From an uncultured Litoreibacter sp. (lineage in GTDB: Bacteria > Pseudomonadota > Alphaproteobacteria > Rhodobacterales > Rhodobacteraceae), in assembly GCA_947492995.1 (NCBI GenBank), contig CANLOU010000002.1, positions 806,001 to 870,000 on the forward strand: DNA of 64,000 nt, given 5' to 3'. The notes under the pieces were generated by a model. That model was not told where the DNA came from, did not search any database, and saw only the letters and a program-made list of their open reading frames with translations. Made by a program: the position numbers and the translations under genes. This document shows positions 17,207 through 28,401 of this stretch, one piece after another; within the stretch, counting starts at the first letter, position 1, and every line of letters begins with the position of its first letter.

Positions 17207-19546
17207 TCAGGCCGCAATATCCGTCAGTTGACCCCGCACAGTCGCGGTGAGTTCGTTCAGCGAGAATGGTTTTGGCAGGAAGATCGAATTCGGAATATCT
17301 GACTGGTCTTCGTTGAAATTCTCCTCAGCGTAGCCAGAGACAAAGACAACCTTCAGTTCGGGTCGGGCCTCGCGAGCCTGTTTGACCCAGCTTGGGCCAT
17401 CAAGCCCCGGCATGACAACATCGGTGACAACGATGTCGATACTCAGCTCTGCGTCCCGCAGAACTTCCAACGCTTCTTCTCCAGATTCGGCCTCCAGCAC
17501 TTCGAACCCCCTCAGCCGCAACGCCCTGCTTGCAAAAGCCCGCACGGGGGCTTCGTCCTCCACCAACAACACAACGCCGTCAATAGGGCCAATATCAACC
17601 GCAATCGGGGGTTTACGGGCGGCTTCCTCTTCAACGGCAGGTCGGTCATAGGTGGGGAAAAAGATGGTGAACTCGCTGCCTTTGCCCTCGATGCTATCGG
17701 CAAAGATAAATCCACCTGATTGCTTTACGATGCCATATGCGGTCGACAGACCCAGCCCTGTCCCCTCGCCCACACCTTTTGTGGTATAAAATGGCTCGAA
17801 TATCTTTGACAGCTTGTCCTTGGCGATCCCCGTCCCAAGGTCACGGACTTTGACCACAACATAGTCACCACGCGGAACAATGGCACGGTCCCGTCGCAGG
17901 TCGCTTTGCAATTTGGCATTGCGCGTTTCTATGGTGATTTCTCCGCCCGTTCCAGCCATTGCGTCGCGCGCGTTGACAACAAGGTTCATAATCACCTGCT
18001 CAAGCTGACGACGGTCTGCGCGCACGGACATTAATTTTGGATCATGCGTCAGGTTTAATGCAATTTGGGCGCCAACCAACCGGTTCAGCAGATGCGCAAG
18101 GTCCGAAAGCGTGTCGCGCATATCAAGGACTTCTAGTTGCAGGTTTTGTTTGCGGGAAAACGCAAGCAACTGGCCCACAAGGGACGCCGCACGATTGGCA
18201 TTCTGATTGATCTGTTCCAAGTCGCCGTAATCCATGTCGCCTGGGTCATGACGCAACATAAGCAGGTCGCAATGCCCTGAAATGGCCGTCAGCAAATTGT
18301 TGAAGTCATGCGCGACACCACCGGCCAACTGCCCAATGGCCTGCATTTTCTGGCTTTGCACAAATTGCGCCTCTAGCGTCTTCAGCTCGGTCGCATCTGT
18401 CACCAGTGCCAGCAAACTCACCTCGCCATTTTCGATGACGCGTCCTAGGCTGACCTGCAAATATGTCTCGTCTTCGCCAGACCGTGCGCGCAACACTTCA
18501 GGCTGGTGCAAAGAGCGCCCATCCGCTGCATCCGCCAGCCAATCTTCAAGCGGACGCCCCAAGCCGCCGATAAGGTCGGACAAATGCCGCCCCTTTTTGT
18601 CCTTCATATCAAGAAGCTGACGCGCAAGTTTGTTCGCGTCCTCAATGTCGCCATTCGGTTTGATCCGCAGCAAGGCGACAGGAAAGTCTTCCAAAATGTC
18701 GAACCGGTTGCCATCTGTGACCGTCTCATTCGCCAAGGGGGCCAAATAATACTCAGACCGCCCGCCGGCGCCGGGGACGATGATAACCTGAACGCTGATG
18801 ACCCCGTCTTTGGTTTTCAGCTGATGCACTGCACCGCTGATTGACGGGACCTCTGAAAACAGACGGTCCACCGCTTTCATGCGTTCCCCGGCGATACTGC
18901 GCATGGCCTCGTTCATGTACAATATCGTCCCCGTTCCGCTGACTGTCATCATCGGAAGGCTGATCTTGTCGGCACCACGGCCCGCCGACAGGCGGTCGCT
19001 GTTTTCTTCTACGGCCCAAAGGAAACGTTCGCCGGGTAAGCTGTGGATCGCCACATGAAAGCGGGCATTGCGTGTCACCACGTCTTCTTGCGCGGCGTTC
19101 AACCGCGTGGCTTTCGCCTGTAGCCTAAAAATTATTGCGCTTGGATTTGGAAAATGAGACCCAATCACTTTCTCCAATATGTCGCCACCATGATCGCCAA
19201 ACATCTGTCTGGCAGCAGCATTTCGGTTGAGTATCTCGCCCGACGATGCGGTCACAAATATGGATCGCTCATCGTGAAAAATGAGATCTTTCAGATCGGA
19301 TTGACTTGATTTTGAAGCTGTTCTTTCGCGGCGCATCTTTGCAAATACTGACAGCGCGGCGAGCACCAGTCCCGCCGCTGCCAGCCCCATGGACTGCATC
19401 ATGTCCGGCAAAAATACAGCGATCAACAAAACCATGACGGCAGCCCAGCTTAAAAAGCTGCTCTGCAAAAACCTGTGTCCTGACAAGCTATTACCACTGT
19501 CCGGGTCTGCAACTTGTGCCAAGCCGGAGCCTCCCAATCCATTCAA
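17207..19546 (-). CDS. cckA: Hybrid sensor histidine kinase CckA (cell-cycle kinase)
   Basis: 779 residues. Two membrane helices (about 33-50 and 54-70) are followed by PAS-like regions, HisKA with phospho-His413 (AGGVAHDFNN), an HATPase domain (NLVVNARDA near 525, DLGTGI near 569, GTGLGLSTAYG near 596) and a receiver domain with phospho-Asp709 (VVTDVVMPGLDG). This matches CckA, which feeds phosphate through ChpT to CtrA. In Rhodobacterales that pathway governs motility and gene-transfer-agent genes. The only start upstream of the first helix in frame is TTG (19546, with later TTGs at 19537 and 19522); no ATG precedes the helix, so the start is uncertain. A CtrA-type box lies just upstream. 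Confidence 0.9.
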   Translation of the reverse strand: MNGLGGSGLAQVADPDSGNSLSGHRFLQSSFLSWAAVMVLLIAVFLPDMMQSMGLAAAGLVLAALSVFAKMRRERTASKSSQSDLKDLIFHDERSIFVTASSGEILNRNAAARQMFGDHGGDILEKVIGSHFPNPSAIIFRLQAKATRLNAAQEDVVTRNARFHVAIHSLPGERFLWAVEENSDRLSAGRGADKISLPMMTVSGTGTILYMNEAMRSIAGERMKAVDRLFSEVPSISGAVHQLKTKDGVISVQVIIVPGAGGRSEYYLAPLANETVTDGNRFDILEDFPVALLRIKPNGDIEDANKLARQLLDMKDKKGRHLSDLIGGLGRPLEDWLADAADGRSLHQPEVLRARSGEDETYLQVSLGRVIENGEVSLLALVTDATELKTLEAQFVQSQKMQAIGQLAGGVAHDFNNLLTAISGHCDLLMLRHDPGDMDYGDLEQINQNANRAASLVGQLLAFSRKQNLQLEVLDMRDTLSDLAHLLNRLVGAQIALNLTHDPKLMSVRADRRQLEQVIMNLVVNARDAMAGTGGEITIETRNAKLQSDLRRDRAIVPRGDYVVVKVRDLGTGIAKDKLSKIFEPFYTTKGVGEGTGLGLSTAYGIVKQSGGFIFADSIEGKGSEFTIFFPTYDRPAVEEEAARKPPIAVDIGPIDGVVLLVEDEAPVRAFASRALRLRGFEVLEAESGEEALEVLRDAELSIDIVVTDVVMPGLDGPSWVKQAREARPELKVVFVSGYAEENFNEDQSDIPNSIFLPKPFSLNELTATVRGQLTDIAA

Positions 19547-19569
19547 TAAAAGGACTTTAGGATAGAACT

Positions 19570-19586
19570 GTTAATCTACCCTTAAC
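19570..19586 (-). promoter_or_regulatory. Candidate CtrA binding site before cckA
   Basis: GTTAA-TCTACCC-TTAAC: an exact TTAA-N7-TTAA full CtrA motif, with G/C flanks that also make it an inverted repeat. It lies 24-40 bases upstream of the cckA start and would allow feedback of CtrA on its own kinase. Confidence 0.6.
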
Positions 19587-19612
19587 TCTTAAAATCTTAG
19601 CAATAGCAGATG

Positions 19613-20800
19613 TTAGGCAGGCACGCCCCGATGCGTCAAGTGAGCCGCATAGAGCCCGTCACCATCGCGGTCAGGTAGAAACTGCATTTCGGATGTCAGT
19701 TGAAATTCTGGATGCAGGTCCAAAAAGCGTTGAATTTGTTGGCTATTCTCGGACTTTAACACGGAGCATGTGACGTAGCTCAGGCAACCACCATCGCTGA
19801 CAAGCGTGGCCGCCTCTTTCAGTATTTCGACCTGTATCTCGTGCAGCCGGCTCAAGGCCTGGGGGGTCAACGACCATTTGCCCTCTGGGGCACGCCGCCA
19901 CGTGCCACTGCCCGAACACGGCACATCGCACAGGACCAGATCAAACGGGGCCTGCGCCCGGCACGCTTGCTTGTCCAAGATCGAGACGTCTAACCCCGCG
20001 CGGGCTGCGCGTGGCGCAAGGTCCTTCAAGCGACCCGCATTCGCGTCATGCGCATAAAGTTGCGCGGTATTCAGATCGCCGTAAGCCAGCACCTTGCCGC
20101 CGCCGCCAGCACAGTAATCCAGCATGCGTTTGGCCGTTGGAAGCCCTGCGCAGATGGCTTGGCTGCTTGCGTCTTGCAACTCGATCAGGCCCAGTTTGAA
20201 AGCGTCACTACCGGCCAGTTTTCTAGGGTTTTCAACGACTTCCAAAGCGGTCTTGGCGCGTTCCGCATCAATGGCAACAATGCCGTCTTTCGCCAGTGAT
20301 GCCGCCGCTTGGTCTCTGGTCGTCTTTGTCAGGTTGACGCGCACAAAGACCGGTGCGCGCTGCCTCAAAACGGAAGCCACGGTCGCATCATCCGGCCCTA
20401 ACGAGGCGGAAAACTCGCCCGACAGCCACTCTGGCAGGTCAAACTCCACTTCCCAGTTTTGCAGAGCTTGCGTTTGAAAAAGGGACGCGACCTCTTCCGC
20501 CGACAAAGGCGCAGGGGCATGCCCTTCACCAGAGAAAAGCGCGGCCATCTCATCCAGATTGCGGTCCGCGGCGGCGTGCGCGCACACCAAACCGCGCCCA
20601 GTTTCGCCGTTCCCCCGAGCCGCAAAGCTTTTGCGGCACCTCAGGCAATCAAAGACAATATCCCGGATCGCAGCGCGGTCTTTGGAACCGGCAAAACGGG
20701 AGCGACGCGCCCAGTTTGTCAGCGCCTTTTCAATGGCTTGCCCGCCAAGGTAGATGTCGAGGATCTCAATCGCGGCGGACAGTCGGGCGGGCGGTGTCAC
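19613..20800 (-). CDS. RsmB-like 16S rRNA (cytosine-5) methyltransferase
   Basis: 395 residues of the RsmB/NOL1-NOP2-Sun family. Motif I is LDYCAGGGGKVLAYGD, the PCSGSGTWRRAPEGKW block carries the first conserved Cys, and LSYVTCSVLKSEN carries the catalytic Cys. E. coli RsmB has an N-terminal NusB-like domain; here the N-terminal region (about 1-130) is short and different. The start is GTG directly after the guaB stop codon with no gap, so translation is probably coupled. Confidence 0.85.
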   Translation of the reverse strand: MTPPARLSAAIEILDIYLGGQAIEKALTNWARRSRFAGSKDRAAIRDIVFDCLRCRKSFAARGNGETGRGLVCAHAAADRNLDEMAALFSGEGHAPAPLSAEEVASLFQTQALQNWEVEFDLPEWLSGEFSASLGPDDATVASVLRQRAPVFVRVNLTKTTRDQAAASLAKDGIVAIDAERAKTALEVVENPRKLAGSDAFKLGLIELQDASSQAICAGLPTAKRMLDYCAGGGGKVLAYGDLNTAQLYAHDANAGRLKDLAPRAARAGLDVSILDKQACRAQAPFDLVLCDVPCSGSGTWRRAPEGKWSLTPQALSRLHEIQVEILKEAATLVSDGGCLSYVTCSVLKSENSQQIQRFLDLHPEFQLTSEMQFLPDRDGDGLYAAHLTHRGVPA

Positions 20801-22297
<1,497 letters not shown>

Positions 22298-22370
22298 TCA
22301 TGAATTCTGCGGATGCGAAAGGGTCGATTTTGTGCTTTAGCAGGTTTAGGCCACTACCAAGGGGAAAATT

Positions 22371-23327
22371 ATGGGCGATCACGGCTATGAAACTGGGCGG
22401 TTGAACCTGCCTTTCGTGGGGATCGCGACCTTCGGAAAGCGGCCCTATGTCGAGGATTGGTCAAAAATCGACGCAGATGTGGCCGTGCTTGGCGCGCCCT
22501 TTGATGGTGGCACCCAGTACCGCCCCGGCGCGCGGTTCGGTCCCCGCGCGGTCCGCGAAGCCTCGACCCTGTTCAGCTTCGGCCATGCCGGTGCCTATGA
22601 CCATGAGGACGACGCCACATACTTGCCCGCCTCTGTGCGCATCGTCGATATGGGCGACGCGGACATTATCCATACCGACACGACCGGCTCCCACAACGGC
22701 ATCGAGGCAGGTGTGCGCGCGGCCCTCAAAGCCGGTGCCTTGCCCGTCACAATCGGCGGCGACCACTCGATCAACATCCCCTGCATCAACGCATTCGACG
22801 ACCAAGGCGACATCCACATCCTGCAAATCGACGCGCATCTGGATTTCGTCGATGAACGACACGGCGTGCGCAATGGCCACGGCAACCCGATGCGCCGTGC
22901 GGCCGAGAAGGCTTACGTCACGGGCCTGACCCAGCTGGGTATTCGCAACGTCAGCTCCACGGCCAAGGAAGGCTACGGCGACGCGCGCGCGATGGGGTCC
23001 GACATCCTGTCGGTCCGACAATGCCGCGACATCGGGCCGGGGGCGCTTGCCAAACGCATCCCCGAAACATCCCGCGTCTACATCACCATCGACATCGACG
23101 CCTTCTGCCCGTCCATTGCGCCTGGCACGGGAACGCCAAGCCATGGTGGGTTTCTTTATTACGAGGTGCTTGAGTTGATGCAACAGGTCGCTCGCACTCA
23201 CGACATCGTCGGCATCGACTTGGTCGAGGTAGCACCCGACTATGACCCAACCGACAGCACCGCGATCCTTGCTGCCCAAGTCCTTCTGAACCTGCTGGGC
23301 TTTATCTTCCATGAGCGTCAGACATGA
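22371..23327 (+). CDS. speB: Agmatinase-family ureohydrolase
   Basis: 318 residues of the arginase/agmatinase fold that hydrolyses a guanidino group to urea. All metal ligands are seen: GGDHS (His132), DAHLD (Asp154, His156, Asp158) and DIDAFCPS (Asp241, Asp243). The GTGTPSHGG loop and the N-terminal PFVGIATFGKRPYV are typical of agmatinases and guanidinobutyrases. Family members with other guanidino substrates cannot be excluded. It overlaps the next gene by ATGA. Confidence 0.85.
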   Translation: MGDHGYETGRLNLPFVGIATFGKRPYVEDWSKIDADVAVLGAPFDGGTQYRPGARFGPRAVREASTLFSFGHAGAYDHEDDATYLPASVRIVDMGDADIIHTDTTGSHNGIEAGVRAALKAGALPVTIGGDHSINIPCINAFDDQGDIHILQIDAHLDFVDERHGVRNGHGNPMRRAAEKAYVTGLTQLGIRNVSSTAKEGYGDARAMGSDILSVRQCRDIGPGALAKRIPETSRVYITIDIDAFCPSIAPGTGTPSHGGFLYYEVLELMQQVARTHDIVGIDLVEVAPDYDPTDSTAILAAQVLLNLLGFIFHERQT

Positions 23328-23779
23328 GCGTGCACATCCTTGTCGATGCCGACGCTTGCCCGGTCAAAGAGGAAATTTTCAAAACCGCCTACCGGCTGAA
23401 AACGCCGGTCACGCTGGTTGCGAACGCCTATCTGCGCCTGCCCAACCATCCGCTTTTGGAGATGAAGGTCGTCTTGGACGGGTTCGACGCCGCCGATGAT
23501 TGGATCGCCGAAAACGCAGGCGCCCAATCTGTGATCATCACTGCCGACATCTTGCTCGCGGGCCGCTGTATCGAGGTAGGGGCGACGGTCCTTGCCCCCA
23601 CCGGCAAGCCGTTCAACACGTCCAACATAGGCGGCGCGATCGCCACACGCGCAATCATGGCCGACTTGCGCGCCGGACTTGAGCAAACCGGCGGTCCCGC
23701 GCCCTTCTCCAACAAGGACCGCTCACAGTTCTTGAATGCGCTCGACCGCGAATTGCAGCGATTGATCAGAACGACCTAG
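23324..23779 (+). CDS. YaiI/YqxD (UPF0178) family protein
   Basis: 151 residues. The opening ILVDADACPVKEEIFKTAYR and the later SVIITADILLAGRCIEVGA and GGPAPFSNKDRSQF are the three signatures of this NYN/PIN-like family, suggesting a nuclease-like acidic site. Cellular role unknown. It is coupled to speB by an ATGA overlap and ends in a 4-base stop-stop overlap with the convergent gene. Confidence 0.9.
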   Translation: MSVHILVDADACPVKEEIFKTAYRLKTPVTLVANAYLRLPNHPLLEMKVVLDGFDAADDWIAENAGAQSVIITADILLAGRCIEVGATVLAPTGKPFNTSNIGGAIATRAIMADLRAGLEQTGGPAPFSNKDRSQFLNALDRELQRLIRTT

Positions 23780-24972
23780 TCCTTCCGCTCGCCCTCTTCC
23801 GGCTCCAAGCCATAGGGCTCCGCCAAATCCCAAACATGGTCCGGCACCATATGTTTCATCCGCCGCGGCTCCTCGCGGCGCAGATGCAAAATGCTTTCTG
23901 CCGCCTTCATCTCCACCCGCGCACGGGCAAATTCCAAGCCCCGAGGCCCAAACCGGGGCTGTATCCAGCTCACAATCGGCCGCAGCCAATCCGGCATGCG
24001 CCGCAGCGGCAACCCGCCAGCGGCCAGCTTAGTGTTCTCCACAAAACCCTTCACCGCGCCGCCGCGTTTGCCCTTGGACCCTGGTTCCGACAAGATCACG
24101 TCGTCACCCAGAAGCCCCAGCAATTCCTCGCCGCGCGTGTTGCGCACCAGCAGCCATTGATCGCCTTCGCCGCCCATGTACCCAACGGTGATGTCGGCCA
24201 ACACATTGGTGTAATCCACGCAGGTGCGACAGGTCAGCGGAAAGAAATCCGGCGGAAGATCCGAGATCGGCAATTGCAAAAACGGGATCAACCGCTCGCT
24301 GCCGTCCCTGAAACGCAGCTCAACCACGTAATCTGCGCGGAATTCCAGATACGTGATGTCGTCGGGCGTCTCGGACAACAAGTCCAGAAACTGATGAAAC
24401 GCCTCCGTCGTGGTGTTGTCCGAGCACGGCGTGCCAATGACATACAACCGCTCCAGCCCCAGTTCCGCTTCCAGCGCCCGAAGCGCGTAGACCTGACACG
24501 GTATCCCGATCACGCCGATCCGCTTGTGTCCCGCCGCAACGGCAGGCTCCAGCAGCGCCAGCAGCGGCGCGTAGCCCATCCGCATGCCCCGCGCCTCCGC
24601 CATGCCGTCAGGCGTGGTCACCAACATGGGCCGGGGTCGCCAGCTATCCTCCGCATCAGGCCCCATGCACAGCACCGCGTCCACCAAACCGGCCCGCAAC
24701 AGCCGCTCCCCAATCGTGGTGGTGATCCCCGTCCATTGCGCGCCGTCCCGTGCGGTTTTCATGCGCGCTCGCACCATCCTCCGAAACGGCCCAAAATGCG
24801 CCTCGTCCGCACGGGCTGCGTCGCGCGCGCGCCCATGCACCTGCGCTTCTAATGTTGGGTAATCAGGGGCAATGAACTGGCAAGCCCGCCCGCAGCGCTT
24901 CGGGTCATCCGTCCGCGAGATGCCACAATCGGTACACAGGTCCCGATGCGGAGCCTCAGACGTCAACGTCAC
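23776..24972 (-). CDS. FrhB/FdhB-like Fe-S flavoprotein (coenzyme F420 hydrogenase beta-subunit family)
   Basis: 398 residues. Cysteines at 13, 16, 27 and 31 (LCTDCG...RCGRAC) head the protein, [16 protein letters not shown] and [14 protein letters not shown] lie in the middle, and [21 protein letters not shown] precedes the C-terminal part, as in the FrhB/FdhB family. Relatives include the ferredoxin-dependent divinyl-chlorophyllide 8-vinyl reductase BciB and plant hydroxymethyl-chlorophyll reductase. No other bacteriochlorophyll gene is visible, so the BciB role is only a possibility. It is coupled by ATGA to rlmE downstream. Confidence 0.7.
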   Translation of the reverse strand: MTLTSEAPHRDLCTDCGISRTDDPKRCGRACQFIAPDYPTLEAQVHGRARDAARADEAHFGPFRRMVRARMKTARDGAQWTGITTTIGERLLRAGLVDAVLCMGPDAEDSWRPRPMLVTTPDGMAEARGMRMGYAPLLALLEPAVAAGHKRIGVIGIPCQVYALRALEAELGLERLYVIGTPCSDNTTTEAFHQFLDLLSETPDDITYLEFRADYVVELRFRDGSERLIPFLQLPISDLPPDFFPLTCRTCVDYTNVLADITVGYMGGEGDQWLLVRNTRGEELLGLLGDDVILSEPGSKGKRGGAVKGFVENTKLAAGGLPLRRMPDWLRPIVSWIQPRFGPRGLEFARARVEMKAAESILHLRREEPRRMKHMVPDHVWDLAEPYGLEPEEGERKD

Positions 24973-25703
24973 CCGCGAAAGCCTTGCGCTACAACAAATT
25001 TCTCTGAACTGTCCTGCCGCGATGCACCGGGTTTGAAATTTGCGACCTTGGTGAATTTTTGCTTCAGCATTTTCTGCAAATCGCCCTCGGCCCCGCCCGC
25101 CAGCACTTTGGCCACGAAGGTCCCTCCGTCGTCCAATACGTCAAAGGCGAAATACGCCGCCGCCTCGCACAAAGCCATGATGCGCAAGTGGTCCGTCTGC
25201 TTATGACCCGAGGACGCCGCCGCCATGTCGCTCATCACAACGTCGGCTTTGCCGCCCAGCCACGCCTTCACCTGCTCATCCGCGCCGTCATCGAGAAAAT
25301 CCAGCACATGCAAGTCGCATCCGGCAATCGGTTCAACCTCTTGAAGGTCGATCCCCAAAATGGTGCCGACCTTTTTGCCCGCCTTCTCCCCCAATGCGTT
25401 CACGCGTGGCACGGCCACTTGACACCAGCCACCCGGCGCGCAGCCAAGGTCCACAACCCGCGCGCCCGGCACCAAGAAGCGGTACTTCTCATCCGTCTCC
25501 AAAATCTTGTAGGCCGCGCGTCCGCGCATCCCCTCGGATTGCGCGCGCTTCACATAAGGGTCGTTCAGTTGTCGCTGCAGCCACAGGGTCGAGGACAGCT
25601 TGCGCCCCCGCGCGGTTTTCACCTTCACGGTCAGGTCGCGCTGCCCGCGCCCGGATGTGTTCTTGCCTTTGGTGCCCTTGGGCCCAGTCGGTGAGCGCGC
25701 CAT
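24969..25703 (-). CDS. rlmE: 23S rRNA 2'-O-ribose methyltransferase RlmE (FtsJ/RrmJ)
   Basis: 244 residues. The SAM-binding block is [15 protein letters not shown], with [10 protein letters not shown] as the next strand; [20 protein letters not shown] and [18 protein letters not shown] contain the catalytic Asp and Lys. An N-terminal basic extension ([18 protein letters not shown]) is longer than in E. coli, as in many alphaproteobacteria. It methylates U2552 in E. coli. Confidence 0.93.
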   Translation of the reverse strand: MARSPTGPKGTKGKNTSGRGQRDLTVKVKTARGRKLSSTLWLQRQLNDPYVKRAQSEGMRGRAAYKILETDEKYRFLVPGARVVDLGCAPGGWCQVAVPRVNALGEKAGKKVGTILGIDLQEVEPIAGCDLHVLDFLDDGADEQVKAWLGGKADVVMSDMAAASSGHKQTDHLRIMALCEAAAYFAFDVLDDGGTFVAKVLAGGAEGDLQKMLKQKFTKVANFKPGASRQDSSEKFVVAQGFRG

Positions 25704-25714
25704 GCCTCAACCCT

Positions 25715-25750
25715 ATCATTGTTCCAAAAATATCCCCGCCGGAGGCTCCT
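25715..25750. repeat. Short dispersed element (copy B)
   Basis: Positions 25715-25735 are identical over 21 bases to 36751-36771 (core CATTGTTCCAAAAATAT). The following CCCCGCCGGAGG matches copy A. It lies between ppx/gppA and rlmE, just before the rlmE start. Confidence 0.55.
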
Positions 25751-25776
25751 ACGCGTCAAGCGGCAGAAACGCCAGC

Positions 25777-26907
25777 CTAGTAGGGCCCTTCCTCCAGAAC
25801 CCCATCCGTCGACATCTGCGCATAAAGCAGCCCTTCGCGCAGGCCGCGATCGGCCACCGTCAATCTATCTGTCGGCCAAATCCGCAGCAAGGCCTGCAAA
25901 ATCGCGGCCCCAGACATAATCAACGCATGCCGGTCGCGCCCGATGCGTGGGTCGTCGCGCCGTCCGTCCGGGCCCAGATGCAGATAGCCCTGGATCACGT
26001 GGTCAATCTGGTCAGACGTCATCCGCAGCCCGTCCACCTTGTTGCGGTCGTAGCGCTTTAGTCCAAGATGGGACGCCGCCACCGTGGTCACGGTCCCCGA
26101 GGTCCCAACGATCTGAAACCCCTCCTTGACCTGATCGGTGTCCTGATAGGGCGTGAACTCGGCCAGGTTCTCCTCGAAAAACCACGACATCAACGCAAAC
26201 CGCGCCGCGTCGTCATCCACATCGTTGAACTGGTCACGCAGCGTCGCCACCCCCAAAGGCACCGAAATCCAGTCCACCACTTTCGCCGCTGGGAAGCTGC
26301 TGTCTTTGGGGTCAAACCCGGTGTGCAGCCGCATAATCGCGCGCGGTCGGTCCACACGCGGGACGCGGCTCAGGTCAATCCACACCAGCTCGGTCGAGCC
26401 GCCTCCAATATCAACAACCAGCAGTTGCTCTGTCTTGACAGAGACCAGCGGCGCGCAGGAGATCACGGCCAACCTCGCCTCCTCCTCCGGCTCGATAATT
26501 TCAAGCTCCAGCCCGGTCTCGCGGGTCACAAGATCGGTGAATTGCTTGGCATTGGTCGCGCGGCGGCAAGCCTCTGTCGCCACAAGCCGCATCCGCTTGA
26601 CCGAATGATGGCGCAGCTTCTTCTGGCAAATCTTCAGCGCGCCCACGGTCCGCGCCATTGATGATCGCGACAACTGCCCCGTGGCTTCCAGCCCCGCGCC
26701 CAGCTGCACTGACTTGGAAAAGCTGTCGACCACGTGAAACTGGCTGCCCTTCGGCTGCGCAATCAGCATCCGGCAGGAATTGGTCCCCAAATCCAGCGCC
26801 GCATAAAGGTCAGCTGGGTCCGGAACGTCGGCAGGGCGCGGGTCCCTCACAGGTGGCGGGACGGGTCGCACGTGACTGCCCGCAGGTTTTGGCGGTATTT
26901 TCGCCAT
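25777..26907 (-). CDS. Ppx/GppA family exopolyphosphatase / pppGpp phosphohydrolase
   Basis: 376 residues of the ASKHA-fold Ppx/GppA family. The phosphate-1 loop is YAALDLGTNSCRMLIAQ; the second phosphate motif is LLVVDIGGGSTELVW; the expected middle block RLVATEACRRATNA is present. It is shorter than E. coli Ppx and lacks the C-terminal HD-like domain, so polyphosphate versus pppGpp preference is open. The ATG at 26907 is preferred because the 27 upstream residues look non-conserved. Divergent from the methyl-transfer genes. Confidence 0.88.
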   Translation of the reverse strand: MAKIPPKPAGSHVRPVPPPVRDPRPADVPDPADLYAALDLGTNSCRMLIAQPKGSQFHVVDSFSKSVQLGAGLEATGQLSRSSMARTVGALKICQKKLRHHSVKRMRLVATEACRRATNAKQFTDLVTRETGLELEIIEPEEEARLAVISCAPLVSVKTEQLLVVDIGGGSTELVWIDLSRVPRVDRPRAIMRLHTGFDPKDSSFPAAKVVDWISVPLGVATLRDQFNDVDDDAARFALMSWFFEENLAEFTPYQDTDQVKEGFQIVGTSGTVTTVAASHLGLKRYDRNKVDGLRMTSDQIDHVIQGYLHLGPDGRRDDPRIGRDRHALIMSGAAILQALLRIWPTDRLTVADRGLREGLLYAQMSTDGVLEEGPY

Positions 26908-27155
26908 GCCAATCGGGCCTCGCAAATGTTTGGTTATCCCCAGCCTATGGGTCGGCAGGTCTTCGCGCAACCTTTGTGAACGCGGCACTCATAAACGTCT
27001 TGAGCGATTTGAACGCCCCGCCCCCTGTTCAGCCAAGCGCGCAAGGGATATTGAGCTCCCGTCGCGATTGCGACGCATTTTGTCGAAATCAAACCATGTC
27101 CGCAGCAATGCCAAGCTATGGTCGCGAAAAGAGACTCACCTCGAAGGACGCCCTC

Positions 27156-27455
27156 ATGCCCGACGTCACAATCGTTTACTGGCGCGACATTCCCGCTCAG
27201 GTGATCGTCGGCAAAGGTCGCTGTGGGTCCAAGGCACCGCTGCCAGAACGTTTCGAGCAAGCAATTGACCGCTGCGCAATGAAGGTCGGCGCAAAAGATG
27301 ATGACGCCTATATGGCGTCATGGCGCAAGGCCCCCGCATACACGCTCGAAGGTGATCCCGACGAGATTGCAAAGGCGGAAGCTGCCCGCATTGACGCCGA
27401 ATATGACACAGACAAGATCAAAGCCCTGATCGCCAATGACGGCAATGATGCCTGA
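27156..27455 (+). CDS. PF13769-type 'virulence factor' small protein, head of the methyl-transfer genes
   Basis: 99 residues: VTIVYWRDIPAQVIVGKGR near the start and YMASWRKAPAYTLEGDPDEI in the middle match the short family misleadingly called 'virulence factor'. In Rhodobacterales it is usually found beside MetF-like and methyl-THF:corrinoid genes, as here. Its action is unknown. The 248-bp divergent region before it contains a GTCGC-GATT-GCGAC dyad at 27061-27074. The end overlaps the next start by 20 bases. Confidence 0.75.
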   Translation: MPDVTIVYWRDIPAQVIVGKGRCGSKAPLPERFEQAIDRCAMKVGAKDDDAYMASWRKAPAYTLEGDPDEIAKAEAARIDAEYDTDKIKALIANDGNDA

Positions 27456-28401
27456 GACCCTGAAGGACAAGCTGATGGCCCTTTTGAACTTCCGCAAATC
27501 CGCGCCCGAGACCACGACCGTCAACCCTGAGGTCGAGGCATTCTTGCAGAACTACTCCATCGAGGTGATGCCGCGCACCGCCGAGAAGGTCGAGGACTTC
27601 CGCGCCCTACTGCCCGAGGGCACCCGCGTCTACATCGCCCATATCGAAGGCACCCCCATTGAGGACATGGTGGCCACAGCCGCCCGTCTGGCCAAAGACG
27701 GCTACGATGTCATGCCGCATTTCCCGGCCCGCATCATCAAGGACGAGGCGACGCTCGCCGACTGGATCGCCCGTTATCAGGGTGAGGCTGGCGTAAAACA
27801 GGCGCTGCTGCTTGCAGGTGGCGTGGCCCAGCCGCATGGAGACTTCGACAGCTCCATGCAGCTTCTGGACACTGGCCTTTTCGACAAGGCGGGCTTTCAG
27901 CGCCTGCACGTGGCGGGCCATCCCGAAGGCAACCGCGATATTGACCCCGACGGGTCCATGAAAAACGTCGATGAGGCGCTGGCTTGGAAACAGGCCTTTA
28001 ACGAACGAACCGACGCGCAAATGGCGCTGGCCACGCAATTCGCGTTTGAGGCTGGCCCCATCATTGAATGGGCCAACGCCATCAAAGCCAATGGCATCGA
28101 CCTTCCGGTTCACATTGGCATCGCGGGTCCGGCCAAGCTGCAAACGCTCATCAAATTCGCCATCGCCTGTGGCGTCGGCCCGTCCCTCAAAGTGCTACAA
28201 AAGCGCGCGATGGATGTCACCAAGCTGCTGCTGCCCTATGAGCCGACCGAGGTGCTGACCGAACTGGCCGCCCACAAAGCCGCCAACCCTGACTTCAACA
28301 TAGAAAGCGTGCATTTCTTCCCGCTGGGCGGCATCAAAACCAACGCCAACTGGGCCATCGAGAACGGTGGAAACGCAGCGGTGCCGGCGTCCCAACTCTA
28401 G
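27436..28401 (+). CDS. Methylenetetrahydrofolate reductase (MetF-like)
   Basis: 321 residues of the MTHFR barrel family, though diverged from E. coli MetF. EVMPRTAEKVEDFRALLPEG, LLLAGGVAQPHGDFDSSMQL and the VAGHPEGN motif (the common AAYPExH/GxPEGH position) are visible. The C-terminal HFFPLGGIKTNANWAIENG fits. It interconverts methylene- and methyl-THF; in demethylation pathways it may run toward methylene-THF. Three in-frame ATGs (27436, 27445, 27448) compete as start and all overlap the previous gene. Confidence 0.8.
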   Translation: MTAMMPETLKDKLMALLNFRKSAPETTTVNPEVEAFLQNYSIEVMPRTAEKVEDFRALLPEGTRVYIAHIEGTPIEDMVATAARLAKDGYDVMPHFPARIIKDEATLADWIARYQGEAGVKQALLLAGGVAQPHGDFDSSMQLLDTGLFDKAGFQRLHVAGHPEGNRDIDPDGSMKNVDEALAWKQAFNERTDAQMALATQFAFEAGPIIEWANAIKANGIDLPVHIGIAGPAKLQTLIKFAIACGVGPSLKVLQKRAMDVTKLLLPYEPTEVLTELAAHKAANPDFNIESVHFFPLGGIKTNANWAIENGGNAAVPASQL

